Program-made: the position numbers and the translations under genes
The notes under the pieces: generated by a model
Database searches by the model: none
The model's input: the letters and a program-made list of their open reading frames with translations, nothing else
What the model was told of the DNA's origin: nothing
In this document: positions 13,483 through 28,400 of the stretch, piece by piece
Numbering within the stretch: the stretch's first letter is position 1
How the letters are laid out: the number at the start of each line of letters is the position of its first letter
Assembly (NCBI GenBank): GCA_903813345.2
Contig: CAIIXF020000004.1
Span: forward strand, 25,671,985-25,735,984
Source: Owenia fusiformis
Lineage: Eukaryota > Annelida > Polychaeta > Sabellida > Oweniidae
Length of the DNA stretch: 64,000 nt
Direction: 5' to 3'

Positions 13483-16400
13483 TTATTTCTGTACTATAAT
13501 ACATGATTTGATTGTAGGAACAGTAGTTCTGTTCCATGCCAGCCCTTGTCTAGACTGGTGAGGGTTAAGATCGAGTGATAGCTTACCTTGTTCAACAATT
13601 TGAGGTACAGGTGATGGAGGCTTCAATTTTTGAGAACTTGGTACAGGGGGCTTCTGGGGGCTTGGCACCCTTGCTTTCTGAGGACTGGGAGACCTGGGAG
13701 GAGCAGATGGCTTCCTTTGACTTTGAGCTTGAATAGGCTGAAAAACCAAACAGAAAATCATAACACTTTCTCTTTAAAATGACTTTGACAGTGATTATTA
13801 TCTTATTACCTGCTTATCTTATCTTAAACTTAATAATACTTACGGTAAATTCATAATACATTGAAGTTAAAAAGTTACATTAAAAATTATATAATACTGG
13901 AAGAGTGAAACACACATAAAATCAACCAATAGTTTCTGCTCTACTCTAAAAATAATATAAGAAAAAATATATAAAAGAATCTGTGCTGTTGTGTAGCTGT
14001 TTTGAGGTTCTTTTTTCAAATATAGAAAGAATGTGTCCTATTTTGGCAATTTCAATTATTTCAGAGAAATAAATTATTATCCCATGGTTGGTGCGAGGAT
14101 ATAGATTGAATATCACTATAAGTTATTGAATGATTTGAAGTGCAATACAGGATATTCTGCTCGAAATTCCGTATTGGAACGAGACCAACACTTAAAGGTT
14201 TTATAGGTAAGTTATTGGAAAATCATGGAAGCAAAATTAAACAATTGATTCTGATGATTTTTTCCTTTAAATAAAAAAAAATTGCCAATGGTAAAACATT
14301 TCTTAAAGACTAGCGTTCAACCAACACTGTATTGTAAAATTGTAAAATATATGCTTACCATGTAACCATGTTACCATGTATTGTAATTGTTTTTTGGAAT
14401 TGCTTTAACATGTTTTTTCTTTGAAATAAAAAAAAAATATCGAGACAGAATATATCCTGTATTGCACTTCAAATCATTCCATAACGTTTTATTGTGTGAT
14501 CCTCTGTATTGCTACTCCATACCAATATCTTTTGTATTGCGACGGAGATGATCAATGGGTTAAATCTCAGTAGCAATACGAAAAATTGGTGCAGCACAAG
14601 AACTGACCAATCAGAAGGCTTCATTTTACAGATCATACAATAAATGAAGTTATAACATACCTATGATGATGTATAGTGCAAAGTGTACACAAGACAGCGG
14701 GCCAATATAAGTTTTGAAAAGCCCGCGCCCGCTAACTTTCTGATTGGTCAAGGCGCTGACGTCATAACCAATCAATCGAAGATAAAACTGCGCGAGCAAT
14801 TTTTCTAAACTCATTTCAATCATTTTCAAAGCCATTTGTTTGTCAATTCTATAAGAAAACGGTACTCTCTGACCAGTCTACATCATCATAGGTATGTTAT
14901 AAATCGTTTATGTCACTATCGTGGCACATATGCCCTCGGTTCTCAGAGATCAATGTCCCTCTCAAGGTCGGGCCATATATCACTGAGACCTCGGGCATAT
15001 ATGCCACGATAGTGACATAACCTCTAAATATGTGGATCAAGATATCATATTTTAGCAAAATAGTGATATTCGATGGTTACAAAAGTGATATTCAATGTTT
15101 TTGAATATTTGTTACTTTCTTTAAGAATTAATTTTCAAAATATTTAAAAAAAAGATGTTAACAGTTTTTTCAAAATTATTTCAACACTTTTTTTTCAAAA
15201 ACTTTTGTTCAAATTTTTTTTTTAAATAATTTTTTTCAACTTGATGATTTCTTATATCAATATCCACTCATGGATATAAATTCAAAACCATAGGATATTT
15301 CTATATTATTTGGATTTCCTTGAAATGTTCCACGAGTTAGTTTGCTCAACATAGCAATGTTCACTTTTCAAAACTTCCAATTTTGGCTATAGCTTCAACA
15401 CTTAAGCTTTGTGAAGCATCAACCCCTTTAAAATTTCATGAGAGAAAGAATCAATATGAGTGTAAAAGAACAGTATTTTTCTCTCAGTATGCATTGTCAT
15501 GGATTTGATTAGATATCTAAATTTTCTTTTTCAGTTAATAGGATTATAAAGGGAATTTACATCGTATATTTCAAGTGCTTCCAACATATCACCCTCTATT
15601 CTTTGCTACCATTTTAAGTACCTTTGGTGGTTTATTTGGAGATTTTTGCCTGATTTCACGAGTTGGTTCAATATCCTGTTCATCACTATCTGTCTCATCA
15701 TCTTCAACAGGAGCTTCCTGTCTGGCAGGTATAGGGGGAGCCACTTTGGCTGATGATGCGTTCGATTTCAGCAACTCTCTTTGCTGTTAGTACAACAACA
15801 ACAACACAACAATAATAACAAAAACAAGATATACAGAATTGACCATTGAATGTTTATAACCTTATTAAGCCATCCTTAGTACATGTACAGGGTGTCAAAT
15901 AAATATGTTCTCCACCTAAGCTTTAAGATCCACATAATGGTGCATAACTTTTTGTCTGCGTAATATCTGAATTGTTCTTTGGCACAATTAAACTAGGCTT
16001 TATTAAGCAACTCAACAAGAAGTTTCAGATGATTAGCTCAAATAGATGCACTTTTATGCACAAAAATTCATACTTTTGAAATTAAGGGGAAGAACATATT
16101 CATTTGACACCCTGTATATTTTTAACTGTACATGTTTATAGTGTATAGCCATATCCCTCCAGAAATTGCATAGGTCACTTTTTTGAGTTTTTACAATATG
16201 TTTGATTTCATGAAAGTCAAAAGGACATTCAAAGAAAGAGGAGAATAGACCAATGGTATAGAACTAACTTAATGCTATATGAACAAGTGGAACACCTCCA
16301 AAGTGGAACACCTTTTAGTGGTAACAAAGATGTTCCACTGAGACAGGTTTTACTGAATATGAAATTAACATTTAACATATAACATCTGGCTTATACAACA

Positions 16401-19400
16401 TCAAACCAATAACTCCCAATTCCATACACAAAAGTTTACGATCGAGTCCTCCTCCCTCCATCCAGTTCTAGCTATATTTCCTAAATCATGTATTTTTGAA
16501 AGAGGGGTTAATAATGTGACTGGAATCATTTATAGGAAGGAGGGCGGCCCAATGCAATATTTAGTCACATCTCAGTTACCTTTCTTTCCATGTCTTGTAT
16601 CTTTGCCACAGCTTTGTCAAGTTCTCTCTGTTTAGCTTCTGTAGCCTAAATATAAAGAGATCCATTGAAAAAAGTAGAAAATGTGATTCCCCTATTATAA
16701 ATAATAATTATGCAATAATTGGATATGAAATTATAAACAGTTTGTTGAGGGGAGTAGTACATATGAAAGTATAGAAAAAATGAAGTAATAAGAATGATCC
16801 ATCCCCTGGACAAAAATCACATGACTTATGTCAAGGCCACGAGGTAACTGAGACTTCATTATTCCACTGAACGTCAAAGAAGTATGACTACTGAAAACAA
16901 CCCACAACCCACCCTTGAACCAAGAAATTTAGGGTAAAATAGATAACAAATAGATAACAATTGAATTGAAGCAAAACAATAAAATATCTTTAGGACTTAT
17001 GATGTCCCACCTTAATTTAATAAGAATCAATAGATGATTAGCCTAATTAAGCTAATTAAGGGTTGTTTCTAAGTAAGTTATGAAACATATCCCTTTAATT
17101 GGGCTAATTAAATTATCATTTAATTGTACTAATTAGGCTGCCTGATGGCAAACTGTTAGAATCAGAATAAATGAAGGATCCACAGTGAAGTTTCTAATTT
17201 CTCCAAAAAATGAGAGCTTAGATACAATTATAGACATAAACTTAATGTACTATATACAACTTAATATGAATAAAGATTTTAATTTGTACTTGTAAACAAA
17301 TGATGGGTTGATTGATGTGCGAATGGATAAACTGATCAACAGTTGGTCAGCTTTTAGCAAGGGGTGGTTCGCTTTTCAAAAAATTCCAGGGGGTTCACAT
17401 TCGACAATTTGCCCAAAACCGATTGAAAAATAGTCAGAATGGTGAAAAACTGCACGATTCTGAACTAATTTTTGGCCAGGCTCAAACCCCCCTGGCTACG
17501 GGACTGAGATGCCTATCCGATCCTAGAAGCAAAAGCTGAGATATTTTACCTTGAGGACTTTTCTGACTCTTTTGTCATATTCCCCCTTGTTGGAGTCCTT
17601 CTGTTCTTCAAGAGCACTCTGTGCATCTAATAGGGCTCCCTTTAACTACAAACAAGAACAAGGCAGTTAACATGCAAAATGTCACCAAATGACTGTATTA
17701 ATATGGGACTTTGCTGATTCTTTTGTCATATTCCCCCTTGTTGGAGTCCTTCTGTTCTTCAAGAGCACTCTGTGCATCTAATAGGGCTCCCTTTAACTAC
17801 AAACAAGAACAAGGCATTAACATGCAAAATGTCACCAAATGACTGTATTAATATGGGACTTTGCTGACTCTTTTGTCATATTCCCCCTTGTTGGAGTCCT
17901 TCTGTTCTTCAAGGGCACTCTGAGCATCTAGTAGGGCTCCCTTTAACTACAAACAAGAACAAGGCATCTAAAATAACCTTTTATGTCATGAGAAATAGTA
18001 AATGAATGATGAAAAAATATTTTCAAACTTTACATGCGGCCTTTTAGTCTAGTTAATGACAAATTGAGTGAATTAACAACGGAATAAAATAAATAGGCAT
18101 GAAGTGAAGACTCTAAAATGTATTTAAAGAATGATGAAAACACATTTTCAAACTTTACATGGGGCCTTTAAGTCCAGTTAATGACAACATTTTCAATAAA
18201 TTTCTAAAGAGAGATTATACGATACCTCGGCAAGTTCCTGTTTATGTTTTTTGTCCTGTTCTTTTTGTTTTTTAGCCAATGCTTTCCTCTCATCTTCAAA
18301 CTTTTGGTACATTGCATCCTCGACATTATTCAACTGCAAAATCAGAGGTTGTGCTTTTAAATGAGAAATATTGAGAAAAGTAGTGGAATCGACAAAGAAA
18401 AAGTTAACAAGTCTACAGTGAAGACTATAAATTGTACAGAAATGCAATAAATCAGGCAATTCACTCAAATTCAAGAGAGAAATTGAGTGAATTAGCAAGG
18501 AATAAAGTAAAAAGGCCCATAGTGAAGACTCTAAAATGTATAAAATGCCAGAAAATCAAATATTCATTCAAATTCTAAATCCAAAGCAAATGTTGTTCCT
18601 TTGAATTAGCAACCTCCCTTACTGCTTATTTCCTACCTGATCTGACAGCTGTTCCTTTAATTTAGCAACCTCCTCACGCTGTTGTAAAATTAGGTCTTTA
18701 TCCAGTTCTATATCATCTTTTAGCTCACCTAGATTGGATGGTTTCCCTAAATGGAAGACAATGAGATGCTTACTATAAAAACTTTTTGAACGACCCTTGT
18801 ATATTCCACGACAGGCCTGTTATTCGATCAAATCGTTCATGGTTATCTAAGCAATTTGATTGGCTGCGAGTATTAAATGAGCTATATAGTTGAAATTTGT
18901 TACAATATTGTCATGTTCTCTATCCCCCATGTTAATAATCCCAGCTACTAATTTTAATGTGAATAATTATGTAGCCTAATTGTTTATGTACTTTTATGTA
19001 TAAGCCTTACTTAATATTAACATAGAGTACATTTATATTTATATTATTTTAATTCTCTCCAAGACATGTAATAAAAACCTGCATATTTCTAGTGATTTAT
19101 ATGCCACAGACAATGTCATGATTAAGAACGAATAAAAGATAAATACAATATATATATCTATATTATCCTATATGAGGTTCAGGATATTGGGATTATCCCT
19201 GCTCAGCCAGGACAGATGTATCCTAGCCGCTGATGAAGATACAACTCTTAACCTCATTTGGATACCTTAAACCCATCCAAGTATGGGATAAATAAAGTAT
19301 ATCCTATGATTTTTGAGGGAAATTATTTTTATCCATGAGTGGACATCACCCATCTACACGAGTGAGCACAGGGATAGCTAGAGAAAATCATAGGATATCC

Positions 19401-22400
19401 TATGGAAGTCTTGCCAATTATTGCCAAATCACATTTAGTTTTTCACCATGATTTTGAAATGTAATTAATTCTTCAAGAAATTTAACATCAAGGTTTTATA
19501 AAATGTGGTAGCATGAAAACATTTAAATCACTTTAACAAGCACATTATGCTTTGAACTATATTCTGACAGTTCAATCAGGCAAGGCTGTTATTTGCCAAA
19601 CCATTTACGGAGCTAAATTCACCACTAACGAAAAATATTATCTGTCAGATTACAGATACGATTGGACATCTTGTCACGTCAGTCAGATACAATTCCAGAA
19701 GCACCCCAAAATTATCTTGTGTTGAAATCTCCATATATATATTTAGTATCCAAGTGATAAATATTAGTATCCATGTGATAAATATTTAGTTTCCATGTGA
19801 TAAATATTTAGTATCCAAGTGATAAATATTAGTATCCATGTGATAAATATTTAGTATCCAAGTGATAAATATTAGTATCCATGTGATAAATATTTAGTTT
19901 CCATGTGATAAATATTTAGTATCCAAGTGATAAATATTAGTATCCATGTGATAAATATTTAGTATCCATGTGATAAATATTTAGTTTCCATGTGATAAAT
20001 ATTTAGTATCCAAGTGATAAATATTAGTATCCATGTGATAAATATTTAGTTTCCATGTGATAAATATTTAGTATCCAAGTGATAAATATAAGTATCCATG
20101 TGATAAATATTTAGTATCCATGTGATAAATATTTAGTTTCCATGTGATAAATATTTAGTATCCATGTGATAAATACATACTACGCTCACTCATCCAGATA
20201 TTGATATCAACTCGTGGATAAAAATGCTATCACTCAAAATCATTTCGACACCGAAATAAGTCACTGGACTAGTCAGTAGATTTGGTGCCTAAACGGTACC
20301 GAAATTTGGCACCGAAGCGGCTTCGAAAATCAGATTGCATTTTGGGGGTGTATACATATCCTACCGTATTTCTTATGATGTTGATAAACTGCTCTCTCTG
20401 AAGCTGAGTACTTTTCATTCACTTCCTTCAACTCTTTCATAAACATATCTCTTATAGAATCCATCTCCAACTAGAAATAGACATCAAAAATATCATTGAC
20501 ATGGAAACGGTGAAATACCATAACATTGACATGAAACAGTAAAATATCACAACATTGACATGAAACAGTAAAATATCACAACGTTGACATGGAACAGAAA
20601 AATATGTAAAATATCACAACATTGACATGGAACAGTAAAATATCACAACATTGACATGGAACCACAACATTGACATGGAACAGTAAAATATCACAACATT
20701 GACATGGAACAAAAAAAAACTCACAACATTGACATGGAACCACAACATTGACATGGAACCACAACATTGACATGGAACCACAACATTGACATGGAACCAC
20801 AAAATTGACATGGAACAGTCTCTGGCTAGGACCAGATATATATCAAAAGCCAGGACAACAAGACACACAGTGATAAATATCGCACTTTGAAGAGCAAACT
20901 GGCCACCATGCAATTTACCCAGCATGGCCAAAACCTAATCAGACCTTGGCACTAGTCTGCTCTTGCATCTGTAAACATTTCAAGTTGACAAGGTTAGCAG
21001 TTTTCCTGCAATTTTGATGACAAGAATTTATTTGTAGTCTTGAACTTTGGGAAAATTTAGATAACATTGTTTGTGACCTAATTTGATGACATTCGACCTT
21101 GAAAATTTCACTTTTTCAGACCTCAATAGGTCTTTTGTAATTAAGCTGACCTAAATTTAAATCCAAAATATCAATTTAGAAAATCAAATTTTTGACCTTT
21201 TCAAGGTCACTGAAGGTCAACGAAAGGTCAAATCTGAAATCTAAGGTCAGATTTGAACTTCTGAGAACTTGGAGATGTTTTTTTTAAAAATTTGGTCAAT
21301 TTGGAGCAAGTTGAAAAATTCAAAATGGCCGCCAAATTGAAAAATTCAAAATGGCCACCATGTAATTCAGCCAGCATACCCAAAACCTAATCAGATCTTG
21401 GCAATAGTCTGCTCTTGCATCTGTAAAAATTTCAAGTTGAACGGATAAGTGGTTTTCCTGGAATTTTGATGACAAGATTTGTTGAAAAATTCAAAATGGC
21501 CGCCACATAGTTTACCCAGCATGCCCTTAACCTAATCAGATCTTGGCACTAGTCTGCTATCTGGCTATTGCATGTGTAAAAATTTCAAGCTGAACAGGTT
21601 AGCGGTTTTCTTGGAATTTTGATGACAAGAATTGATTTGTAGTCTCAAACTTTGAGAAACTTGGATAACATCATTTGTGACATACTAGTTTAATGACGAC
21701 CTTGAAAATTTCACTATTTCAGACCTCAGTAGGTCTTTTGTAATTAAGCTGACCTAAATTTAAATCCAAAATATAAATTTAGAAAATCAACTTTTTTGAC
21801 CTTTTCAAGGTCACTGAAGGTGAATGAAAGGTCAAATCCGTGACCTAGTTTAATGACCTTGACCTTTGACCTTGAAAATTTCACTTTTTCAGACCTCAGT
21901 AGGTGTTTTGTAATTAAGCCGACCTAAATTTAAATCCAAAATATCAATTTAGAAAATCAACTTTTTTGACCTTTTCAAGGTCACTGAAAGTGAATGAAAG
22001 GTCAAATCTCAAATCTAAGGTCAGATTTGAACTTCTGAGAACTTGGAGATGTTTTTAAAAAAAAAATTTGGTCAATTTGCAGCAAGTTGAAAAATTCAAA
22101 ATGGCCGCCAAATTGAAAAATTCAAAATGGCCACCATGTAATTCAGCCAGCATACCCAAAACCTAATCAGATCTTGGCAATAGTCTGCTCTTGCATCTGT
22201 AAAAATTTCAAGTTGAACGGATAAGTGGTTTTCCTGGAATTTTGATGACAAGATTTGTTGAAAAATTCAAAATGGCCGCCACGTAGTTTACCCAGCATGC
22301 TCTTAACGTAATCAGATCTTGGTACTAGTCTGCTCTTGCATCTGTAAAAATTTCAAGTTGAACAGGTAAGCAGTTATCCTGGAAATTTGATGACAAGATT

Positions 22401-25400
22401 TGGTTTATGTGCCGCCCGCCCGCACGCCCGCCCAACAGCACAAGACGACGACAATATAGCACTTTTTCAAAGTGCGATAAAAACTCACAACATTGACATG
22501 GAACAGTAAAATATCACAACATTGACATGGAACAGTAAAATATCACAACATTGACATGGAACAGTAAAATATCACAACATTGACATGGAACCACAACATT
22601 GACATGGAACCACAACACTGACATGGAACCACAAAATTGACATGGAACAGTCTCTGGCTATGACCAGTCATATATCAAAAACCAGGACAAATGACTACCT
22701 GGGTTGAAATAGTGAAAATGAGCGAAAATGATGCAAGCAGCAGAAATTATGGAAACTATCTCTAAATTATATAGCCCTTAGGAAAAATGTTATGGGTATT
22801 ACCCATAGTGTTATCCATAATAATGGTAATTCATTAGGTCATTTATGGTTTTTATGTACATAACCCATAGTGTTACCCATAATGTTACCCATAACCAATA
22901 GTTATGGTTAAAACTTACATGTTAAAACAATGATATACTCATAATTTAACATAAGTAGATGTTATGGGCTAAGCATGGTTAGTGACAATGTGTTAATTAT
23001 GTGTTACCCATAAAGTATGGGTACTCTACATTTTCAGCTTTGTTTATATTTTTCTGAAGGGGGAGACACTATTCTAAATAGAATGCTCAACAACATGACA
23101 AATATTTTCATATCATTTAACAAACTAAAAAATTATATATGCATGTTTTGCATTGTAAACTAAAAAAGCCCTAAATACTTAATGGTGTGTATTGAGATAT
23201 AGAATATATTTCAGATAATTTCCCAAAATCTCATTAAACTATTGAACTGTTGTGTTTCTGATGATTGGATACCAATAACCTTTCTTTCAGTATAATTTCA
23301 TTGAAACAAGCAGTACATGTTTTATGAATATTAACAATTCATGTCTTTCTTATACATTAGAATCTTTACTTTTTAAATGTGGCAGTGTTTGCACAAATTC
23401 ACCTTTCAATAATTTAGAAATATTTTTTTGACTCGATCGACCCTGGCTATGTCCCTGACTAGTAAAATATGTGTACATTATGTACAGGTTATGTGCATGT
23501 TATTTGTAGCAATGTGCAAGTCATGTGTAGGTTATGGGCAAATGATGTGTCCCCATAACATACACATAAATTCCAAATAACCTGCACATAATGGCATAAC
23601 GTAAAACCATTATTTACCCATTATTACCCATTATAAGTCATTACCAAAAAACTTAGGTTGGATACGGCATCAATTACCCTTACTTTATGGGTACTTGGGG
23701 GCTATGGGTAACAATATGGGTAGTTATGTGAAACCTAAGGGTTACCCATAACATTTTTCCTAAGGGATACTTGCTAGAGAAATGGATTGTTACATAACCA
23801 GCTGAGGATAATTACAGGTGATGTCTGACAAACATTTTTTATTCTTTTTTCATCTTTTGCTTTAACTTTTTGTTGTTTTCATTATAATTTATTTTTTATT
23901 GAAAATGAAAACTTAATTTCGAAAGTTACCTTATGTTGTTCAGTTTGTTTTATCCTCCATTTTTCCATTTCATTTCTGATTTCTGAATCTCTATTATTGT
24001 CTTTCTCCCCTTCCTGCAACACAAATTTTAAAAGCCTCTAACATTTTTTTCTGCATCAATGTGTATACATTTGCATTTTACAAGACTAAATACAAATTAT
24101 AGCCTCTAACTCACATTCTCTTATTATTTCTGTTTCTTTTTTATTTCAGTACTGTAACACAAATATAAATGGGACAAAATTGTGTAAATGAATTACAATG
24201 GTACCTTATTTTTCAAAGCATTAATTGTATTTTTCTCCTGCTCTAACTGGGCCTGTGTTTGTTTCAGCTGGTCCTGTATCTCCTGCAGTGTATTCCTCAC
24301 CCCAGTATTCAACATTGCTGACTGCTGATTGGTTGAATCTGGCATCCCTGATTGCTGATTGGTTGAATCCAGTTGCATGTTGCCAGGTGAGGTTGCCATG
24401 GATGCATTGTGTCGCCTAGTTACATGAGCGGTAAGGAAGGACGGATTGATGAAGGCTTTGGCACAAAATGCACACTGGAAAATTAGATAAAGCAATATAT
24501 TTATTACAATAAATTACAAGGCAATAAAATGAAAAAAACCTCACCACCTGCCATTTGTTACAGAAGCTGGCCAAACCCCATCCACAAAAACGTTAATAGA
24601 ATTTAACAATATATCTGAATTTTCATCGTTTTTCTTACCTTATGCTAGTATATGGTATTTCTCACTTAATGGTATTTCTTATCTTATGGTATTTCTTTCA
24701 TAATGGTATTTCTTACCTTATGGTATTTATGTGATAGATTCATATTAAGAAAAGAAGAAGTAAGGCAGATGTGGGCAATAAAATATTACAAATTTTATTG
24801 AATTACGTAATGTTACATAATAGTTACAATAAAATAATTTTTGGTTGGGGCAAAAATGCCCGCACATATATGTACATGTGTATAACAATACATGATAATG
24901 AGACAAGGGTGGTGGCTGGGGAAAATGGGGGGAAAAGATTTTTACTATAATATAAATCTATATATATATCATATATATATAATGACTATGAAATCAGTTA
25001 AAATCTATTTTATAAATGTATCGATATCTAGGCTCTAGGCTGTAAGTTGAAATATCTGTGAATGAGACTAGGTAGTTTGTGAAAACAGAAACCCTAGAGC
25101 CTGGAAGATTCTGATTGGTTACTGATGTTAGAAGTTTAAAAGGTTAAATATTGCATCACCACACAAATATCCTAATGAAGCATTAGGGTCATTTATGTGA
25201 TAGATTCATATTAAGAAAAGAAGAAGTAAGGCAGATGTGGGCAATAAAATATTACAAATTTTATTGAATTACGTAATGTTACATAATAGTTACAATAAAA
25301 TAATTTTTGGTTGGGGCAAAAATGCCCACGGAATGCTATATAAACCTTATGGTATTTCTTTCCCTATGGTATTTCTTACCTTATGGTATTTCTTTCCCGA

Positions 25401-28400
25401 TGGTATTTCTTACCTTATGGTATTTCTTTCCTTATGGTATTTCTTTCCTGATGGTATTTCTTTCCTGATGGTATTTCTTACCTTATGGTATTTCTTACCT
25501 TATGGTATATCTTACCTTATGGTATTTCTTACCTTATGGTATTTCTTACCTTATGGTATTTCTTATCTTATGGTATTTCTTACCTTATTGTATTTCTTAC
25601 CTTATGGTATTTCTTTCCTGATAGTATTTCTTACCTTATGGTATTACTTACCTTATGGTATTTCTTACCTTATGGTATTTCTTTCCTGATGGTATTTCTT
25701 ACCTTATGGTATTTCTTTCCTGATGGTATTTCTTTCCTGATGGTATTTCTTTCCTGATGGTATTTCTTTCCTGATGGTATTTCTTACCTTATGGTATGAG
25801 TTAACCCCAGATTGCATCATTTGTTGCTGAGCTGATAACATCTTCTTGCGCTTATGATTTTCTTTCTTCATATCAGCAAGATCTTGTTTCACTTTCTCTA
25901 ATTGATTAATTGTCTCCTCATTCTCCTGCGGAAAAACACAAATGTGGTAAGACAAGGTATTAACCTGATAAAACAGGGCTCTAGCTAGGCTTTTAGATCG
26001 TGGTGCAGCACCACAGTCTATTTAGCTCCCACCACAACTTATTGAAAAATCATTATTGTTCCGACAGTCTAAACTCCACTGGATACAGAATAATGGCATG
26101 AGAAAAGGATTGTGAACATAGATATGATTTATCTTGATTAAACAATTACGCTGAAGATGTTTTCATCACAGACTAAATATTTCCTGGTGAGAGCACTGCA
26201 AAATGTCACCATTGGAAATTTGGCTAATAATTTCAAGTCACAAACATTTGGGTGATAACAATATGTCACCACTACTTAACTATAATAACATAACAAGGCA
26301 TCAACATAAAAATGACACCACCTGCCATTTGCTACAGATGCTGAATGCCAAATGCCGAACACAGTCCAGCAAAAAGTTGGAGACTAACAACATGGCACCA
26401 CTTCTTGGTTATAACTAAATCAGGATGTTGAAAAATGACGAATAAATAATCAACTGCCCATAAAAATTAAATTGTTCATGTCTATGTGTAATGTATGATG
26501 ACATAAACTTACATGTTGGGACTGTTTGAGCTTATCTTCTACCTGAGCAGTGTTTGTCGAAAGGAACTCTTGTGAATGCTGAAAATAAACAGGTGTATGT
26601 CAAATACTGAAAAAACCTGTATGTACATAATGAATGTATTTTTTTAAAGTTCATTTATTGTATCTTATTTCAACATTTTTCTTATTGCACCTCTTTTTGT
26701 TTTTTCATTTTACAAATTCATTCGTTCCTGTGTTTGTTCATGCGCACATTCATTCATGTCTGCGTGGATTCATGCGTGAGTTCGTTCGTTTGTAAGTCAT
26801 ATTACAAATACATTTACAATCACATTTTGCATCATTAAGAATATCATAAAACAGTGTCAAAGATTTTACAAAATTTTGGGGAAAATATTGTTTCCATTGT
26901 TATCCGTTTCAATAAAAAGTTGTGAATGAAATATTTTTTTAACAAGTTATGAATGAAAAATATTTATACATAAAGGCCCTTACCAGTAAATATTCTATGG
27001 TTAACTGAGCAAGCTTGAACAGCTTCACAAAGTTTGGATCCACTGAGCCCATGTCCTAAAAACAAAATGACTCGTTAAAACAAAAATATATACTTTTTAA
27101 AACAAAATATGCTTCATAAAATAAAATAAATCTCACTTAATAAAATATACTTAATAAAATAAAATGTACTCATTAAAATAAATGTCAATTTCACATTTTA
27201 TTAATTTAATTGAATTAGCGAGCGGACGACATTGAACTTGGTTTAAGCTGTAAATATTGAAATTCAGCTTCAAAAATGTCAAAATATATTGCATTGGTAA
27301 TATTAAGTATAAAACATATTACAAGGTTCATGTATATTTCCCCTTTAGCATTGTTAACTTTGACTAGAGGCAAATTGTTACATGGATGCTGTAACACTTT
27401 CTTCTAGCTAAAATCTACAATATATGCATGAATTATTTCATTTTACACATCCACCATCTTGATCCATCAAAGTATTATTACATGACTGAAGGAGTACATT
27501 GGTTTAACAGTATAGTATGCATATCTACACAATCAAGTATTCAAAAATTAAGGAAATGACTGAACAGTAACCTCTCTAACCTCTCTAAGCAACTGGCACT
27601 GGCAAAAAATGTTCAGATGAACAAGTGTTCACATAACACAGTTTTTGACAATGTGGGTCCAGGTAACATTATGGCTATGGCTATTATGACATTATGGCGA
27701 TGGCCAGGTTGATTGCAATTTGATGGCAAACTCAGCCCCGTAGCTAGGGGGGGGGGGGCAAAAATTATTTCAAAAGCATGCAGTTTTTCACCATTCTGAG
27801 CACTTTTTAACTGATTTTGGCTATTTTTGGACCAAAATTGTCACAAGTGAACCCCCCTCGAAATTCTTCAAAAACTGAACCTCCCTTGGCAAATCCTGGC
27901 TATGGGCAAGATAAGTTTTATTTATATTCGTTTGAGTGTAACGAATTAGAATATAAATTATTTCTACATATTACTACAGAGTGTAGCTTTAAGTGTTACG
28001 AAAATCGAACGCTATTTTCGAATGCGAGTAGAATATGAGTGAGTGAATACGTGTGTAGTGTTTAGGAGAGACGAAATCATTCTGGCTACGTCATCTATAC
28101 AGTGAACACCTTATCCATATTACACGTGGACATTACACAATGGACCCAATAGACATGAGTCAACCAGCCTCACTACAAAGTGTTAGCACCTTGCTTACCC
28201 AAGAATTTGGGAAATTCCGAAAGCATTTGCGAGAAGAAACAGAGGAAAACAACGCTAAATTGCTAAAAAAGATGAAAACAGATGAAGAAAACAGTACACC
28301 ATACGTGTTCAAGAAAAAGGGCAACAAAATTCAACACGAGTTTAATCTTAAGCTGAACCTTAAGGTGAAAGTCTGCTTCCAGACTACTACAGACGCACTA

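Noticed and set aside
17701-17953. Exon 11 copies of DZIP1 as mutually exclusive alternative exons
   Set aside because: Both lack a donor and contain a stop, so they cannot be internal exons.
20576-20931. Overlapping minus-strand ORFs reading MSMLWFHVNVV repeats
   Set aside because: Products of the AACATTGACATGGAAC minisatellite, not a gene.
25237-25757. 150- and 90-codon hydrophobic ORFs reading LTLWYFLPYG
   Set aside because: They are the 17-bp array read in frame (three units make 51 bp). They run antisense to DZIP1.
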